A stretch of DNA of 64,000 nt, from NCBI RefSeq assembly GCF_030704535.1, contig NC_081817.1:26971001-27035000 (forward strand), given 5' to 3'. Positions 1 to 11,896 of this stretch are shown here, in pieces. The notes under the pieces were generated by a model that worked only from the letters and a program-made list of their open reading frames with translations, was not told where the DNA came from and made no database searches. A program made the position numbers and the translations under genes. Source of the stretch: Vitis vinifera. Lineage: Eukaryota; Streptophyta; Magnoliopsida; Vitales; Vitaceae. The first letter of the stretch is position 1; each line of letters begins with the position of its first letter.

Positions 1-1047
1 AGCAGCAACAACGTGTGTCACCTTGAATACTTGGAGATAGAGGAGTGTCCATCTCTTATTTACTTTCCACAAGGGCGGTTACCCACCACCCTTAGGCGAC
101 TACTCATATCCAATTGTGAAAAACTAGAGTCTCTTCCAGAAGAAATCAATGCGTGTGCCCTTGAACAGTTAATTATAGAGAGGTGTCCATCTCTCATTGG
201 TTTTCCAAAAGGTAAGCTACCCCCCACTCTCAAGAAGCTTTGGATAGGAGAGTGTGAAAAGCTAGAGTCCCTACCAGAAGGAATAATGCATCACCATTCC
301 AACAATACAACCAATTGTGGTCTTCAAATCTTGGATATCTTGGAAGGTTCATCTCTTGCATCCTTTCCTACTGGCAAGTTTCCCTCTACCTGTAAATCTA
401 TTATGATGGATAATTGTGCACAGTTGCAGCCAATTTCAGAGGAGATGTTTCACTGTAATAATAATGCACTTGAAGAGTTGTCCATCTTGAGACTTCCTAA
501 TCTCAAAACCATACCAGATTGCCTCTACAACCTCAAAGATCTCCGGATTGAAAAATGTGAGAATCTGGATTTGCAGCCTCATCTATTGCGAAACCTCACT
601 TCTCTTGCATCACTTCAGATCACTAATTGTGAGAATATCAAAGTGCCCTTATCAGAGTGGGGCCTTGCCAGATTGACCTCTCTTAGAACTCTTACCATTG
701 GTGGCATATTTCTGGAAGCCACCTCCTTTTCTAATCACCACCACCACTTTTTTCTTCTTCCTACTACTCTAGTTGAGGTTTGCATTTCAAGTTTCCAGAA
801 TCTGGAATCCTTGGCCTTCCTGTCTCTCCAAACGCTCACCTCTCTTAGAAAGCTAGGTGTCTTCCAATGTCCTAAGCTCCAGTCGTTTATACCAAAGGAA
901 GGGCTGCCTGACATGCTTTCAGAACTGTATATAAGAGACTGCCCACTCCTAATTCAAAGGTGCTCAAAAGAGAAAGGGGAAGATTGGCCCAAGATTGCCC
1001 ACATCCCCTGTGTGAAAATAGATGGCAAATTGATCCTTGAGCAATAA
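1..1047 (+). CDS. CNL resistance protein, C-terminal LRR part (gene A, 5' end outside window)
   Basis: The frame is open from the first base to a TAA at 1045-1047, so the window begins inside the gene. About 348 codons of leucine-rich repeats are visible, with the irregular plant repeat spacing of about 23 residues and recurring blocks such as LPPTLKKLWIGECEKLESLP. The end (KIAHIPCVKIDGKLILEQ) is the typical C-terminus of this CNL family. It is almost identical to the end of the complete gene at 58585-62943, so the product should be an intracellular CC-NB-ARC-LRR immune receptor. No stop or frameshift is visible in this part. It carries a run of four histidines near codon 245. Whether the N-terminal part is intact cannot be seen. 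Confidence 0.9.
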   Translation, partial: SSNNVCHLEYLEIEECPSLIYFPQGRLPTTLRRLLISNCEKLESLPEEINACALEQLIIERCPSLIGFPKGKLPPTLKKLWIGECEKLESLPEGIMHHHSNNTTNCGLQILDILEGSSLASFPTGKFPSTCKSIMMDNCAQLQPISEEMFHCNNNALEELSILRLPNLKTIPDCLYNLKDLRIEKCENLDLQPHLLRNLTSLASLQITNCENIKVPLSEWGLARLTSLRTLTIGGIFLEATSFSNHHHHFFLLPTTLVEVCISSFQNLESLAFLSLQTLTSLRKLGVFQCPKLQSFIPKEGLPDMLSELYIRDCPLLIQRCSKEKGEDWPKIAHIPCVKIDGKLILEQ

Positions 1048-2929
1048 GAAGTTGAGATTGCAGCAAAATGAACGCAGAGACCACCACTATATGTAAGTGC
1101 TTGGTATTTTTCTTCAATCTGCCACAATTCCTTTTGTCATTTGTTTAATTTATTGTTCCAAATTTATTTGTTTAATTGAATTGTCTTGCATGTCTTCCAC
1201 AGTTGAAACTCATCCAATGGAAAAAAATCTCCTTCACCAATGACTGGTTTGTCATCCATGCTATAAAGTCTCATGCTTGATGGTTATGAAGGTTAAAAAG
1301 TCAGTATCTCATTGACAAAACAACAACAACAAGAACAGATTTAATCAAAAAGGTAAGGGAACAATTCATGAAGACACTAGTTGTAACAAGACTATATGGT
1401 CTGCCTTTATCACCCTATCATAGAGATGAATGATCCATCACCCTTAATCACATTATGATTTTTTGTTGCAGAAACTGGAGTCAATGTTAGCAAAAAAATT
1501 GCAGATAAAACTTTCTTGAAAGCTTTTGTAGTTGTTTGAGTCAGAACTTTATCTGGGGCCTCATGACATGCCTGTCGTTAGATTGCATATCTACGCAACA
1601 CGCATAGGCTATCAATTCCCTTTCTATTAGAATCAAGTACGCCCATTCATTATACATAACTTTTTTCTTCTTAAGAATTAGTTTCAAAATGTTCATTTTA
1701 AAGGAATTCCATTTCGTGCATGTAGGGTGTGAAGGAGAAGATAATGCAAATGGAATCCAATTCTCTAACCACAGGTCAGCCAGTTAACGTGAGTATACTG
1801 TATTTCATTTATGATCTTTTTTGACTTTGTGCATTTCAATTGCATTGTCCTCAATAAGCTTTCTTTTCCCATATATCTCTATATAAAGTTCTGCCTTTTT
1901 TTTTCCTTACGTACTCATAGATGTGCATTTATCAACATAGGCTGTGTTCTTAATGCTTTTAAACCTATGACTTCACATTTTTCCATCACGGGATTCTACC
2001 ATGTCTTTATAATTTTTCATTTATCAACATGATCTTTTTTCAACTCACAGGTTTTTCAAATGAGTGATAAAGAATGCAGATTGTTAGATATCACTTTTTT
2101 CTTTGTCCTCTTGATTGCACTGCATCTTTATTTGGAATCGGATATTTCTATTTGTAACTTGTTTTTCGTGGGGTTTTTAATTACATTCCTTTTTACAATA
2201 ATTCAGGATTGGCCATTTCTAAAAAATAATTGTTCTTCTTCTTGGTCTTCTCCTCAGTTAATGCAGGCCTCAAATTTCTACGTCTTTGTTATATCTGTAG
2301 ATAATTTTCTGGTTTGAATTGTACAATACACTTAAATAATTCAAAGTTGCAGAAGTCTTGCTGGCTCACTAATTACCATCTCATGTGGATTTGGAAGAAA
2401 GGAAATCTGCAACTTAAGATACAATGAGCTATGATCATTCTTACATTTTTAAAGCTTCTTCATTTGTATCATATGTTCTGATGGCATTTACTTTTTCTCA
2501 TTACACATGCATGAGGAAGATTTTATGACTTCCATTATAAGGTTTCAATAACTATATTTGCATTTTATTTATTTCAAGTAGATGCAGGGGTGAAAATTAT
2601 TTTGCCTGTTTCTTGACATTTGGCACTTAAAACTCTACACTGGTGTTTGGTGTTTAAAAAGGGTTACTTCATGCAGATAATGAAAGTATAAATAGTTCTT
2701 TACCATAAAAAAAAAGCTTCATGGTTGTTAAGATCCATCTAATTCTTTGTCCTTTTATTGATATGTTCTTCAACTTGTGGAAGACTTGGAAGGGGGAGCT
2801 TGAATTAAATTAAGCCAACACCTTGCAAAAGATGAATTCTGGCTAAGAAACCTCACTACTCACAAGTTCTTTCTTATCCAAGACTTCTACAGCAGGTAAT
2901 TTGAGATTATGGTCTCATATTTGTATTTC

Positions 2930-3835
2930 TTCATGCTGATGCGCTCACTGATTTCACTCTCGTGTTTTCATCTGATGGTGACAACTCTTCCTCCTCTATG
3001 CAGCCATTATGTAATAATAATCAGAGCTTTGTGTCACTGACTGTTTGTTTGGTGTTTGTTACCGTAGTGAAGGTGCTGATCAAGAATACTATGTTGACTT
3101 GTTTGAGCTGAATGTAATGGGAATTGCTCCAGGGAAAGGGCGTGTATGTGATGTTGGAATGCTTCTTCAAAGTTCAGGCAGGCCGACCCAGTTATGTTTG
3201 GGGAGCTTGTCGCTAGTTAAAGACTTGACAATGAAGAAGACCTTAGCCATCTCCTACACAAACTGGTCGGGAGTTGGAGCCGTTCCCCTGATGAGTCCAT
3301 GGCAGGACGAAACCAGTCAGCATAGTGGGATTGAAATGCATGGTGTGCAGGCTGATCCCCTTTGATTCTTGCCCATGGGGTTGCCGCATGGGCCATGCCG
3401 CTGCGTTGGAACTCTAGGCTCGTGATATCTGTCTTGCTTGAGTTCAAGCGAAGCTTTCTGATTGATCAACATGCTTCTGATTATCCTTCTGCTTATCAAA
3501 AAGTTGCAGCTTGAAAATGTGAAGGCGAAGGTAGTGATTGCTGCTCATGGATTTGGTAGAGTGTGACAATGACACTGGTCATGTGATTGGCCTTAACCTT
3601 GGCAGCAGCCGTCTCTGTGGTTCTATCAACTCCAGCAGCACCTCTTCCACCTTGTGCATCTTCAAGGGCTTGATCTTTCTGATAATGATTTCAGTTACTC
3701 TAAGATCCCATCTGGAGTTGTCCAGCTTTTTAGTCAAGAAATCTAAACCACTCGTCTGGAGCTCTTAGTGCTGTCCAAACTGGTTGTCCTCGATCTCTCA
3801 CAAAATCCATTGAAGCGCCAGTAACCTGACCTGGC
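2930..3835 (+). pseudogene. RLP12-like receptor-like protein fragment, copy A
   Basis: This matches the start of a Cf-type receptor-like protein: tail of a signal region, a PLC(D/N)NNQS segment, an LRRNT_2-like cap, then GHVIGLNLGSSRLCGSINSS and the first leucine-rich repeat. Intact proteins of this family are plasma-membrane LRR receptors of roughly 900-1000 residues; only about 150 residues are represented. The reading frame is broken by stops and frameshifts and by a 400-bp insertion at 3029-3428. Copies lie at 14085, 21826 and 56510. Confidence 0.7.
3029..3428. other. 400-bp insertion of unknown origin in RLP fragment A
   Basis: Copies B and C run without a break from 'cagagctc' to 'tgtcttgc', while here about 400 bp of higher-GC sequence lies between. 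One frame is open over 3045-3365 (106 codons, for example CYRSEGADQEYYVDLFELN), but I do not recognise the protein. No clear target-site duplication or terminal repeat is visible. It could be a captured exon or a retrocopied fragment. Confidence 0.45.
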
Positions 3836-6130
3836 TTCACATGCAGGGGTGAGAAGCATTTCCTTCTTGTAATACAAAATGCTTTTGGGAGGTTGGTTGT
3901 ATCATTCCTGGTGAATGGTGATTTCCCCTGTCAAATTGGTACACTTTCAGACTTGATCTCTTGCATATCATTGGAGAACCTTTGTCTTTTTTCTTTTTCC
4001 TCAATATTGTCTTTAGAAAGATTTTAACTAAAAGTATTGTGCAATTTCATTTGAAAAAATTTTCAAATCCTCCTCTGTGCAGACCCCTGATATTAGGAAT
4101 ATGGTGGTTTATGTTGGAATACACGTTTTTCTCTCTAAATCCTTGAACCCAGTGTATCAATATCTCAGACATTTCTTTTTGTTGACAGATATATGCTGGA
4201 AATATGATAGGGTGATGAAGGCCAAGGAACCACTGTGGTGTTGATTTGGAGATCAATCAGTGAAAGGTTCAGATGATTTCTTTTCTAGTTTCTTCTGATT
4301 TAGGTAGATTAAGAGGTATCCTTATGGTTGCAAATTCTTCTGACCTAAAGCTTAAGCGATCCTTTGGTGAAACAAAACATAATCCAGGAACATTCCCTCC
4401 TTCAGTCACTGTTGCTAGCTTTCAGGATGCTGACAGCATTTACAGTAGTAATAAATAAATGGTACCCTGCTTTCCGTAGTGATCATGTTAGAGTAGGATT
4501 TTTTTTATTTGACCTCTACAGGTGGCTTTTGCTGAGAAGTAAAAGTCATTACTCAGGGCAGGTTCCTTTTCCTGAACCTGAGCATTTTTTACTGAAGATG
4601 ATGAATTGAGACTGGAATCTACTTCCATTTTTGACAACCCGGGAAGGTAACATTTTTCAAGCAATGGCATAAACAATCTGTGGTGTTGGTCCATCTTTCC
4701 TAAATTAAATATTTTGTGATGGAAGTAGGTTACTACAACTTGTTCTTTGTTTCTGCCAACAAAACTGATGTGCTGGATTGGAGTTGAGGATTTTTTTTTT
4801 ATTCCTTCATAATTGTTTGAGTGTGTTTGTGATTCATTCTTGAATGATTTTCTTCCCCTTTTACCTGAGTTTACCAATATGTTAGACTCTCCTAGGGAAC
4901 ATGTTCATACACTAGATTGTGGACAATAATAATAAATAAAAATATTTAAATGAAAGCATGTCAGATCTTATATCCCTAAAATGATCTTCTATTTGCAACT
5001 AAAGTAGCCTCATTTCGAACATTGTGAGTAAAATGGGCTTGTTTCAGTTTTTAGAACAAAGCTGAAGGAACCTTCATAATTTCATTCCATGGAGTCCTCA
5101 ATCAAACCCTAAGTTTTCTTAAAGATGAGGTTTATAGTAGGTGAGAGGAGGGGTAATGATTTCAGAATGTTCTGCCTGTTTGGAGCCATTTATGTTTCCC
5201 TCGGTTTTCTTAATCTAATCATTTGTGTCTTGTCATATATATTTTTATTCAGTTCACAGTTGAAGTAATGTAAATCACTGATTGCTAGCTTGCTTCACAC
5301 AGATACATGCAAGTCACTGAAGCTAAATGAAGGTCGTGTTTTGATGTTTTCATGTAAACTTGGAAGGATCACGATGTAATACCTCAAAATGTCAAGAAGT
5401 AAGTAATATCTGTCCTCTGCATGTACATTTTAGTGTTAATCATTTCTCATTAGTATCTAGGATTCTTACTTGATAGTTAAAGAAGTTCGCATTTCAGTTG
5501 TGTCTTGTAGATCATGCTTTTGGAAGCTAGTCACAACCCCAAAGCTGGAGTGCTTCATCTATATATGTCCCCTGTGAACTCCCAATTCCCAAACAGGGCA
5601 TTGTATATTGTATGCCTATCCTAGAGTTCTATCAGATGGATGGAAAGCCAATCATGAAGAAATATAAAAACAAGGCTGTCTTATGTATATGGGTTGCAAC
5701 CTGCTGTTCTGTGGGACAAGCGATCCAATAGTCAAGAGGAAGGTAGTTGCTGAGAATGAATATGGAAGAGAGCATTTATAGAAAATTTGAAGTTCAAAAA
5801 CTTGAGGACCAGATTACCTGTCGAACTTGAGAAAAGGGCATATCAAACCACACTCAAAACAAGTGAAATATTATTTGTCTGATGATGTTGACTTGAGACA
5901 TGGGTGGAGTATTGAGGATCATTCACTGAATTCCTAATGTAAAACACAAGCAAGTCTTGCCTATATCATTCATGGTTGCTGGATTTGTTGTTCATTGTAT
6001 TTATCACAAAGCTACCTCTTATTCTCAACAAATCATTTACCTTCAATCGGAAATTCATATTCTTGTGCTCTATAATTTTGTTTGGTTGTAAGTTAAAAAG
6101 AAGAAATTGAAAGAAAAACTCGTATTGTTT

Positions 6131-7676
6131 GGTTGCGATTAAATTTGTTTTCAGGTTTATTTTAAATTTTTATATAATTTTTTTTAAAAAGATGTAAGAA
6201 TAATTTAGTATTGTTTAAATACATTTATATTATAAAATATGAGATTCTATACTACTGTGGTAACTTGTGGATGATCATCCATAAATATCTTTTATAACTC
6301 TTTATAAAAGGGAGAGACCCCTAATGAAATTGTAGAGAGTTATCTTGTGCATTCTATTTTTTTTTTTTTTTCTTCTCTCACTTTGTTTTACAATAATTTA
6401 CTATTTTTTATTTTTAAATTAAAAAGTAAAAAAAATTATATAAGATACAAGAATTTTTAGAAAATTATATTTAAAAAATTAATAGTATTAAAAAATTAAG
6501 GTTTATTTTTGTATTTTTTCATATTTTAATATTTTTAAAAGTAATTTTTAAAAAATATAAGACAAATTTATATAAATATAAAGTGTTCTACTTCTATATA
6601 GATATTTATAATTTTTTAAAAATAGAAAATATATTAAATGGCCTAAACTTGTATTTAAAAACAAATTTAAGAAAACATGGTTAATTGGGTCATTTTTTCT
6701 TTTTATTTTTAAAAATTGAGAAAACAATTTTTTTTAAAATTATTTTTTATTTTACTTTATTTTTAAAAATTACTTTTAGAGAACAATTAACAAACATTAT
6801 TAGAAAATTTAAAAAACAGCTTTCTATTTTTTAAAATAGAAAACTGCTTTTAAACCACACGTCCAAATAAATTCTTAGCTTTTTATTTTAATTCCTTGAA
6901 AACAATATTTTAAAATAAAAATTAATATTAAGCTAATAATATTATTTTCTCAACTTATCAACATTTAAAAGTACTGAAATCTATTCAGAAAATCATTAAT
7001 AATAAAAATCACAAATATTAAATGTGTTAAGGGAAAATTCTAGGGTACTTCCTATGGTATCGTACCCAAAAGTTTTTAAGCCATTGGATGTCCAAGATTA
7101 CATCTTGGTCATCCATTTTAAATTTGAAATAAAAATTCCACTTAACCGGTTAAGGGAAGAACCGGTTGTGGCCTTCCACCGTCTCCTTTAATTTCTTCCT
7201 TTATTCTCAACAATTTTGGATTTAAATAAAATAAATCTGAGATAAATATTGAGATAAAAATAGAATTGGAAAAAAATAAAAATAAAATTGATATAAAATT
7301 TGAAAACGTATTTATTAATAAAAAAATCATCATATATCATGATTACATTATTTTATTTTTAACAAATTATTAAACATTTAAATTCAACATAAAAATGAAT
7401 ATGATAATATCTTAATATGAAATAAGTATTTTCAGTAAAATTCGACATTTAGATAATCATATGTAAAGCTTAGGTAATTACATCATCCTAATTTTATCCG
7501 TACTCTCAAAATTTTACATTTTTTGAATTTAAGGTTTTTAAATTTAAATTACAATAAAATAAATTACTAATACTCTTTTGAGTTACTAATGATAGTATTT
7601 TAGAAAATAAATTTGTAATTTCAAAAATTTGAAAACTAAAAATCAATATGAAAAATGTGATTAAAGTACCAAACAT
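6131..7676. other. AT-rich intergenic stretch
   Basis: The sequence is very AT-rich with long A and T runs. Its first part resembles 16141-16600 and 57420-57860, the region before CNL genes C and F, so it is probably the decayed upstream region of a lost gene copy. I see no supportable gene here. Confidence 0.5.
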
Positions 7677-7687
7677 GTATTTATCAT

Positions 7688-8434
7688 GGTTTTAAAAATG
7701 AGATCGGACTGGCTGGTTCAAACAATAGCCGGTCACGGTTCCGAACCGGTTTGGTTAATTAGACTGGAAATAGATTGAACCAGGATTGAACCGATTGAAC
7801 CAGGATCGGTCCGGTTGAACCGGTGGTCCGACCGGTGAATCAGTATTAATGCTTTTGACATCAAAACAACGTCGTTTTGGAGGATATAAAGCCTCATTCT
7901 CCAAACCCTCCCTTTCTAAACTGCAGCTGCAGCCCGCCCCCAACACGCCGCGATAGGCTCCCATTGTTGGTCGTTTCATCGTGCAAAGTCTCCCTCCACC
8001 GGCCTTTGCAAGATCACCGTCGCTTGAGTCGCATTTTCCCCGTCACGCTGTTGCGAGTTGGCAAGCCACCCCCTACCGCTGGAACCCCAGCTGTAAACCC
8101 TCTCCGACAGGCTGTAACCTCCCTCCCTCCCGGATGTAAACCCCCCCACCTCCCTGCGCTGTAAAGCCCCCCCCTTCCAATCTTGCCTTCCTTCCATTTT
8201 TGTTTTTAAAAATTTAATTTTTATGTTTTATATTTAATATCTTAATATTTAATTTCTTAATTTTTTTGTAGATTATAATTGTAATGATAGCTTTAATATT
8301 TAAATTTTTCATTTTTATTTTATTTATTTCACATTGAAATTTTAATTTATTGAAATTATTGAAAATATTGGGTTGTTGATGATAAAATTTAGATAGAATT
8401 TATTATTTTTATTTATTTATTTTTAATTTTAATA

Positions 8435-8510
<76 letters not shown>

Positions 8511-8784
8511 TTTTCATTTTTATTTTATTTATTTCACATTGAAATTTTAATTTATTGAAATTATTGAAAATATTGGGTTATTGACAATAAGAAAAACTTT
8601 ATAAAAAAAATCAATAGATATTATTAAATTTTAGATATAATTTATTATTTTTATTTATTTATTTATAATTTTAATAATATATATATATATATATATATAT
8701 ACTGGTTCGACCGCCAATCCAATCAGTGAACCGTGAACCGGTAACTTTTTCGGTTCGATGACCGGTCTAGTTCTAAAAACATTA
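7688..8784. mobile_element. Non-autonomous DNA transposon with CCGGTT-rich ends
   Basis: The ends carry imperfect inverted repeats rich in GAACCGG/CCGGTTC blocks, starting near 'tggttttaaaaa' and ending near 'ttctaaaaaca'. An 11-bp direct repeat, gtatttatcat, lies immediately outside both ends (7677-7687 and 8785-8795). That length fits a Mutator-like element better than hAT (8 bp). Inside are a GC-rich segment (about 7860-8210) and two near copies of a segment (8275-8400 and 8505-8640) separated by an (AT)n tract. No transposase is visible. Confidence 0.7.
8437..8505. repeat. (AT)n microsatellite
   Basis: An uninterrupted AT dinucleotide run of about 68 bp. A second shorter AT run is at about 8680-8700, in the duplicated half of the same transposon. 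Confidence 0.95.
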
Positions 8785-8819
8785 GTATTTATCATATTTT
8801 TCGTACCCTAAATTATTTA

Positions 8820-9895
8820 TATTTTTAAAATTTTAGATTTACTTTTTAACTTGAAATGACAATAACATAGTTTAATAATATTATTTTAAGTTATTATTGA
8901 TAGAATTGTTACAAAAAAAAATTAAAAAAATTAAAAATTGGAAATGAGGTAAATTATCCTTAAAAAAATTTAGAAAATTAAAACACTAAAAAATTAGGAA
9001 GGATACGAAAAATGTGAGAAAATGTATGAAGATTATGAGGAATCTTTAGATTCTCTGTACCCTTCTTCACAATAATATTGTTTATTGATACCAATTAAGC
9101 TTAGAAATGATGAAAATTATTTTTAAAAAAATAAAAAATTTAAAACACTAAGTAATCGTAGAGGGTACAAATAATGTGAGCAATCCTCACATTCTTCATA
9201 CCTTACCTCACATTCTCCGTATACTGAAATTTAACAAATTTTAGAATTTTTTTTCCACTTAAAAATACAAATAATATTGTTTATTGATACTAATCAAGCT
9301 TAGAAATGATGGAAATTATTTTCAAAAATAATTAAAAAATTAAAACACTAAGTAATTGTAGAAGGTACGAATAATGTAAGGAATGGTACAAAGAATGTGA
9401 GGAATCCTCACATTCTTAGCACCCTCTATCACATTCTCTTTACCCTCGAAAATGTTACAAATTTTCAAACTTTTCAATTTTTTTTTTCCATATGGAAATA
9501 CAATAATATTGTTTATTGATACTAATTAAGCTTAGAAATAATGAAAATTACCCTTAAAAGAAATTAAAAAAATTAAAGCATTAAAAATTTGGAGATGGTA
9601 CGAAGAATGTGAGGAAGGGTACAAAGAATGTAGGAAATTCTCACATTTTTCGTACCCTTCCTCACATTTTTCATACCATTTCTCACATTCTTTATACTCT
9701 TGAAATTTGACAAATTTTCGATTTTTCCACTTAAAAATACAATAATATTGTCTATCAATACTAATTAAGCTTAGAAATGATGAAAATTATCCTAAAAAAA
9801 ATTTTAAAAAATTAAAACATTAAAAAATTGGAAAAGTACGAAGAATGTGAGGAAGGGTATGAAGAATGTGATGATTGAAGAATGTGAGAAATCCT
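8820..9895. repeat. Tandem 200-240-bp satellite units with an internal palindrome
   Basis: The phrase 'gtttattgata' or a close variant recurs at 9080, 9279, 9511 and 9750, giving periods of 199, 232 and 239 bp. A degenerate unit precedes them. Each unit holds an inverted repeat built from 'gaagaatgtgaggaa' and 'ttcctcacattcttc' and could fold into a hairpin. No coding content is supported. Confidence 0.8.
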
Positions 9896-10655
9896 CATAT
9901 TCTTCATACTACTTTTCACAATGTTTTGTACCCCTTCTTACAATGTTCGTACCCCATCTCATAATGTTTGTACCCCCTCACATTGTTCGTACCTCATCTC
10001 ACAATGTTCATACAATTTCTCATAAAGTTCGTACCCTATCTCACAAAGTTTGTACCCCATCTCACAAAGTTTATACCCCATCTCACAAAGTTCGCACCCC
10101 TTCTCACAATGTTCGTACCCCTCTCACAATGTTCGTACCCCATCTTACATTGTTTGTACATCATCTCATAATGTTCGTACCATCTCTCACAAAGTTCGTA
10201 CCATATCTCTTAAAGTTTGTACCCCATCTCATAAAGTTCGTACACCACTATCACAAATGTTGTATCACATTTCACAATGTTCGTACCACATATCACAATG
10301 TTCGTACCATCTCTCATAATGTTTGTATCCCCTCTCAAAAAGTTCGTATCCCTTCTCACAAAGTTCATACTACATCTCACAAAATTCGTACTCTCTCATA
10401 ATATTTGTACCCTTTCTCACAATGTTTGTACCCCATCTCACATTGTTTGTACATTTTCTCATAATTTTTGTACCATTTCTCACATTGTTCGTACCATCTC
10501 TAACAATTTTTTGTACCCCATCTCACATTGTTCGTACACCCTATCACAATGTTCGTATCCTCTCTCACAATATTTGTACATTTTTTTTTACATTATTCGT
10601 ACCCTCTTTTCACATTGTTTGTCATTCTTCTCACATTGTTTATACCCTCTTTAAC
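9896..10655. repeat. Minisatellite of about 21-bp units
   Basis: About 36 degenerate copies of a unit with core TCTCACAATGTTCGTACC run head to tail. The unit is related to the palindrome arm of the neighbouring 200-240-bp repeat, so it probably expanded from it. Because 21 is a multiple of three, all three forward frames stay open and give repetitive peptides of the SHNVRTP type; these are by-products, not genes. Confidence 0.9.
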
Positions 10656-11350
10656 ATGACATTTCCACCTACAAAATTTATATTTAAATAAAAAAAAATC
10701 AAATTTTAACTTTAATACTTGTAATCAATTGGAATCCTTCATATAATATCTTTTCAAGAGACAAAAATTATTGTTTTCCTTCTTCAAGATATATAAAACT
10801 TCATCTTCAAATTTAATCTATGAATGCACAAAATAATAACATAAAAATATTGATGACGATTTCATAACAAATGACTAAATTGTGTCAAATTGATTAATAA
10901 TAACTCATAAAAAAATTCAAAAATCTAAATGTTATAAATCATTACATAATTAAATGTCATTTAACATGACATTTCTACCTACAACATTTATATTTAAATG
11001 AAAAAAAAAATCAAATATTACCTTTTAACACTTATAATCATCTTCCTCAAGATATATAAAACTTCATCTTTAAATTTAATCTATGAACACACAAAGAAAT
11101 GATATAAAAATACTATAAAAAAGATTAAATTATCTTAATTTGATTAATAATAAACTCATAAAAATGCTAAAATTTAAATTTTATAAATCATTGTATATTC
11201 GGTATTTAACATAATATTTCTACCTACAAAATTTATATTTAAATAAAAAATTATTAAATATTACCTTTGACACTTGTAGTCACTTGAAATCCTTCATCTT
11301 CTTCATAGAATACAAATTTTAAATTTTCTTCCAAATTTGATTTATCAAAA
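10656..11350. repeat. Three diverged tandem copies of a ~250-310-bp unit
   Basis: The segment starting 'tttaacatgacatttc' with 'tacctacaaaatttatattt' recurs at about 10651, 10961 and 11206. Each copy is followed by 'attacctt', 'cacttgtaatca' and 'tatataaaacttcatctt' or variants. It is AT-rich and noncoding. Confidence 0.7.
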
Positions 11351-11726
11351 CACATCCCACATATTTTGTAATATGGTAGTATTTAATTTTCATATTAAAT
11401 TAGATAATACTTTTTTGTATATATGAATAATGAGATTATAAGGGTAGTTGATAAGATTTTTTTAGATAGAGTTAGGTAGTTCATTAAATAACAAATTATA
11501 TTTGATATTTAATAATAAATTATGAAAAAAAAAGTCTTAATATTTGGATATGTATGAACATCAATAGGTTACTTTTTTTGGGTTTAATAAGTTTTTGTAA
11601 ATTTTATAATGACATGCATTTTATACGTGTCATTTTATTATAGGGGTGAAATGTGGGTGGTAACCCGAAATAAAGAGTGGGTACCAAAGAACAACCCATG
11701 TGTTTAGAATTTATAAAATTAAAAAA
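11351..11726. other. AT-rich spacer
   Basis: I see no gene, repeat array or RNA in this stretch. Confidence 0.5.
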
Positions 11727-11890
11727 ACCATCCAAACGGCACATTAGTGCGGAGCTTCGATAATTGTGGAGGCAGTCACGGACGCCCTGCTCTTCTTTTT
11801 ATTCAGCCGTGTGCCATGGCGGCCATCGGAATGCTACGCGTTTCCCCCTTTACTCTCTGATTGCTGAAGCTTTCACAGCACAAAACCTCT
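11727..11890 (+). promoter_or_regulatory. Conserved CNL upstream block (copy B)
   Basis: The stretch around 'ttagtgcggagcttcgataa', then the 'cgtgtgccatggcggccat' part and 'gattgctgaag', is shared with the regions before gene C (16652) and gene F (57869). In those copies it lies before the CNL start codon, so it is the proximal promoter and 5' UTR of this gene family. Here it is joined to a CNL that has lost its start codon. Confidence 0.55.
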
Positions 11891-11896
11891 TTCATT

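Larger units (their letters stand above)
1048..6130 (+). repeat. Downstream duplicated block, copy A
   Basis: This stretch follows the CNL stop and recurs after the other CNL copies (13387, 20384, 42862, 55391, 62944), in the same order and orientation. It opens with a short conserved segment after the stop, then AT-rich noncoding DNA, an RLP fragment (2930-3835), and a tail to about 6130 with no convincing open frame. Short open frames here are broken differently in each copy, so they are not genes. Part may be transcribed as a long 3' UTR of the CNL; that is inference. Confidence 0.7.

Noticed and set aside
1811..2317. Two short hydrophobic frames that could be small membrane proteins
   Set aside because: They lie in noncoding AT-rich DNA and are broken in copies C, D, E and F.
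9896..10655. CRISPR-like array appearance
   Set aside because: Units are contiguous and degenerate with no unique spacers, and the genome is a plant's.
9847..10691. Overlapping long open frames with SHNVRTP-type repeats
   Set aside because: The 21-bp unit leaves all three frames open; the peptides mirror the DNA repeat and show no conserved protein features.
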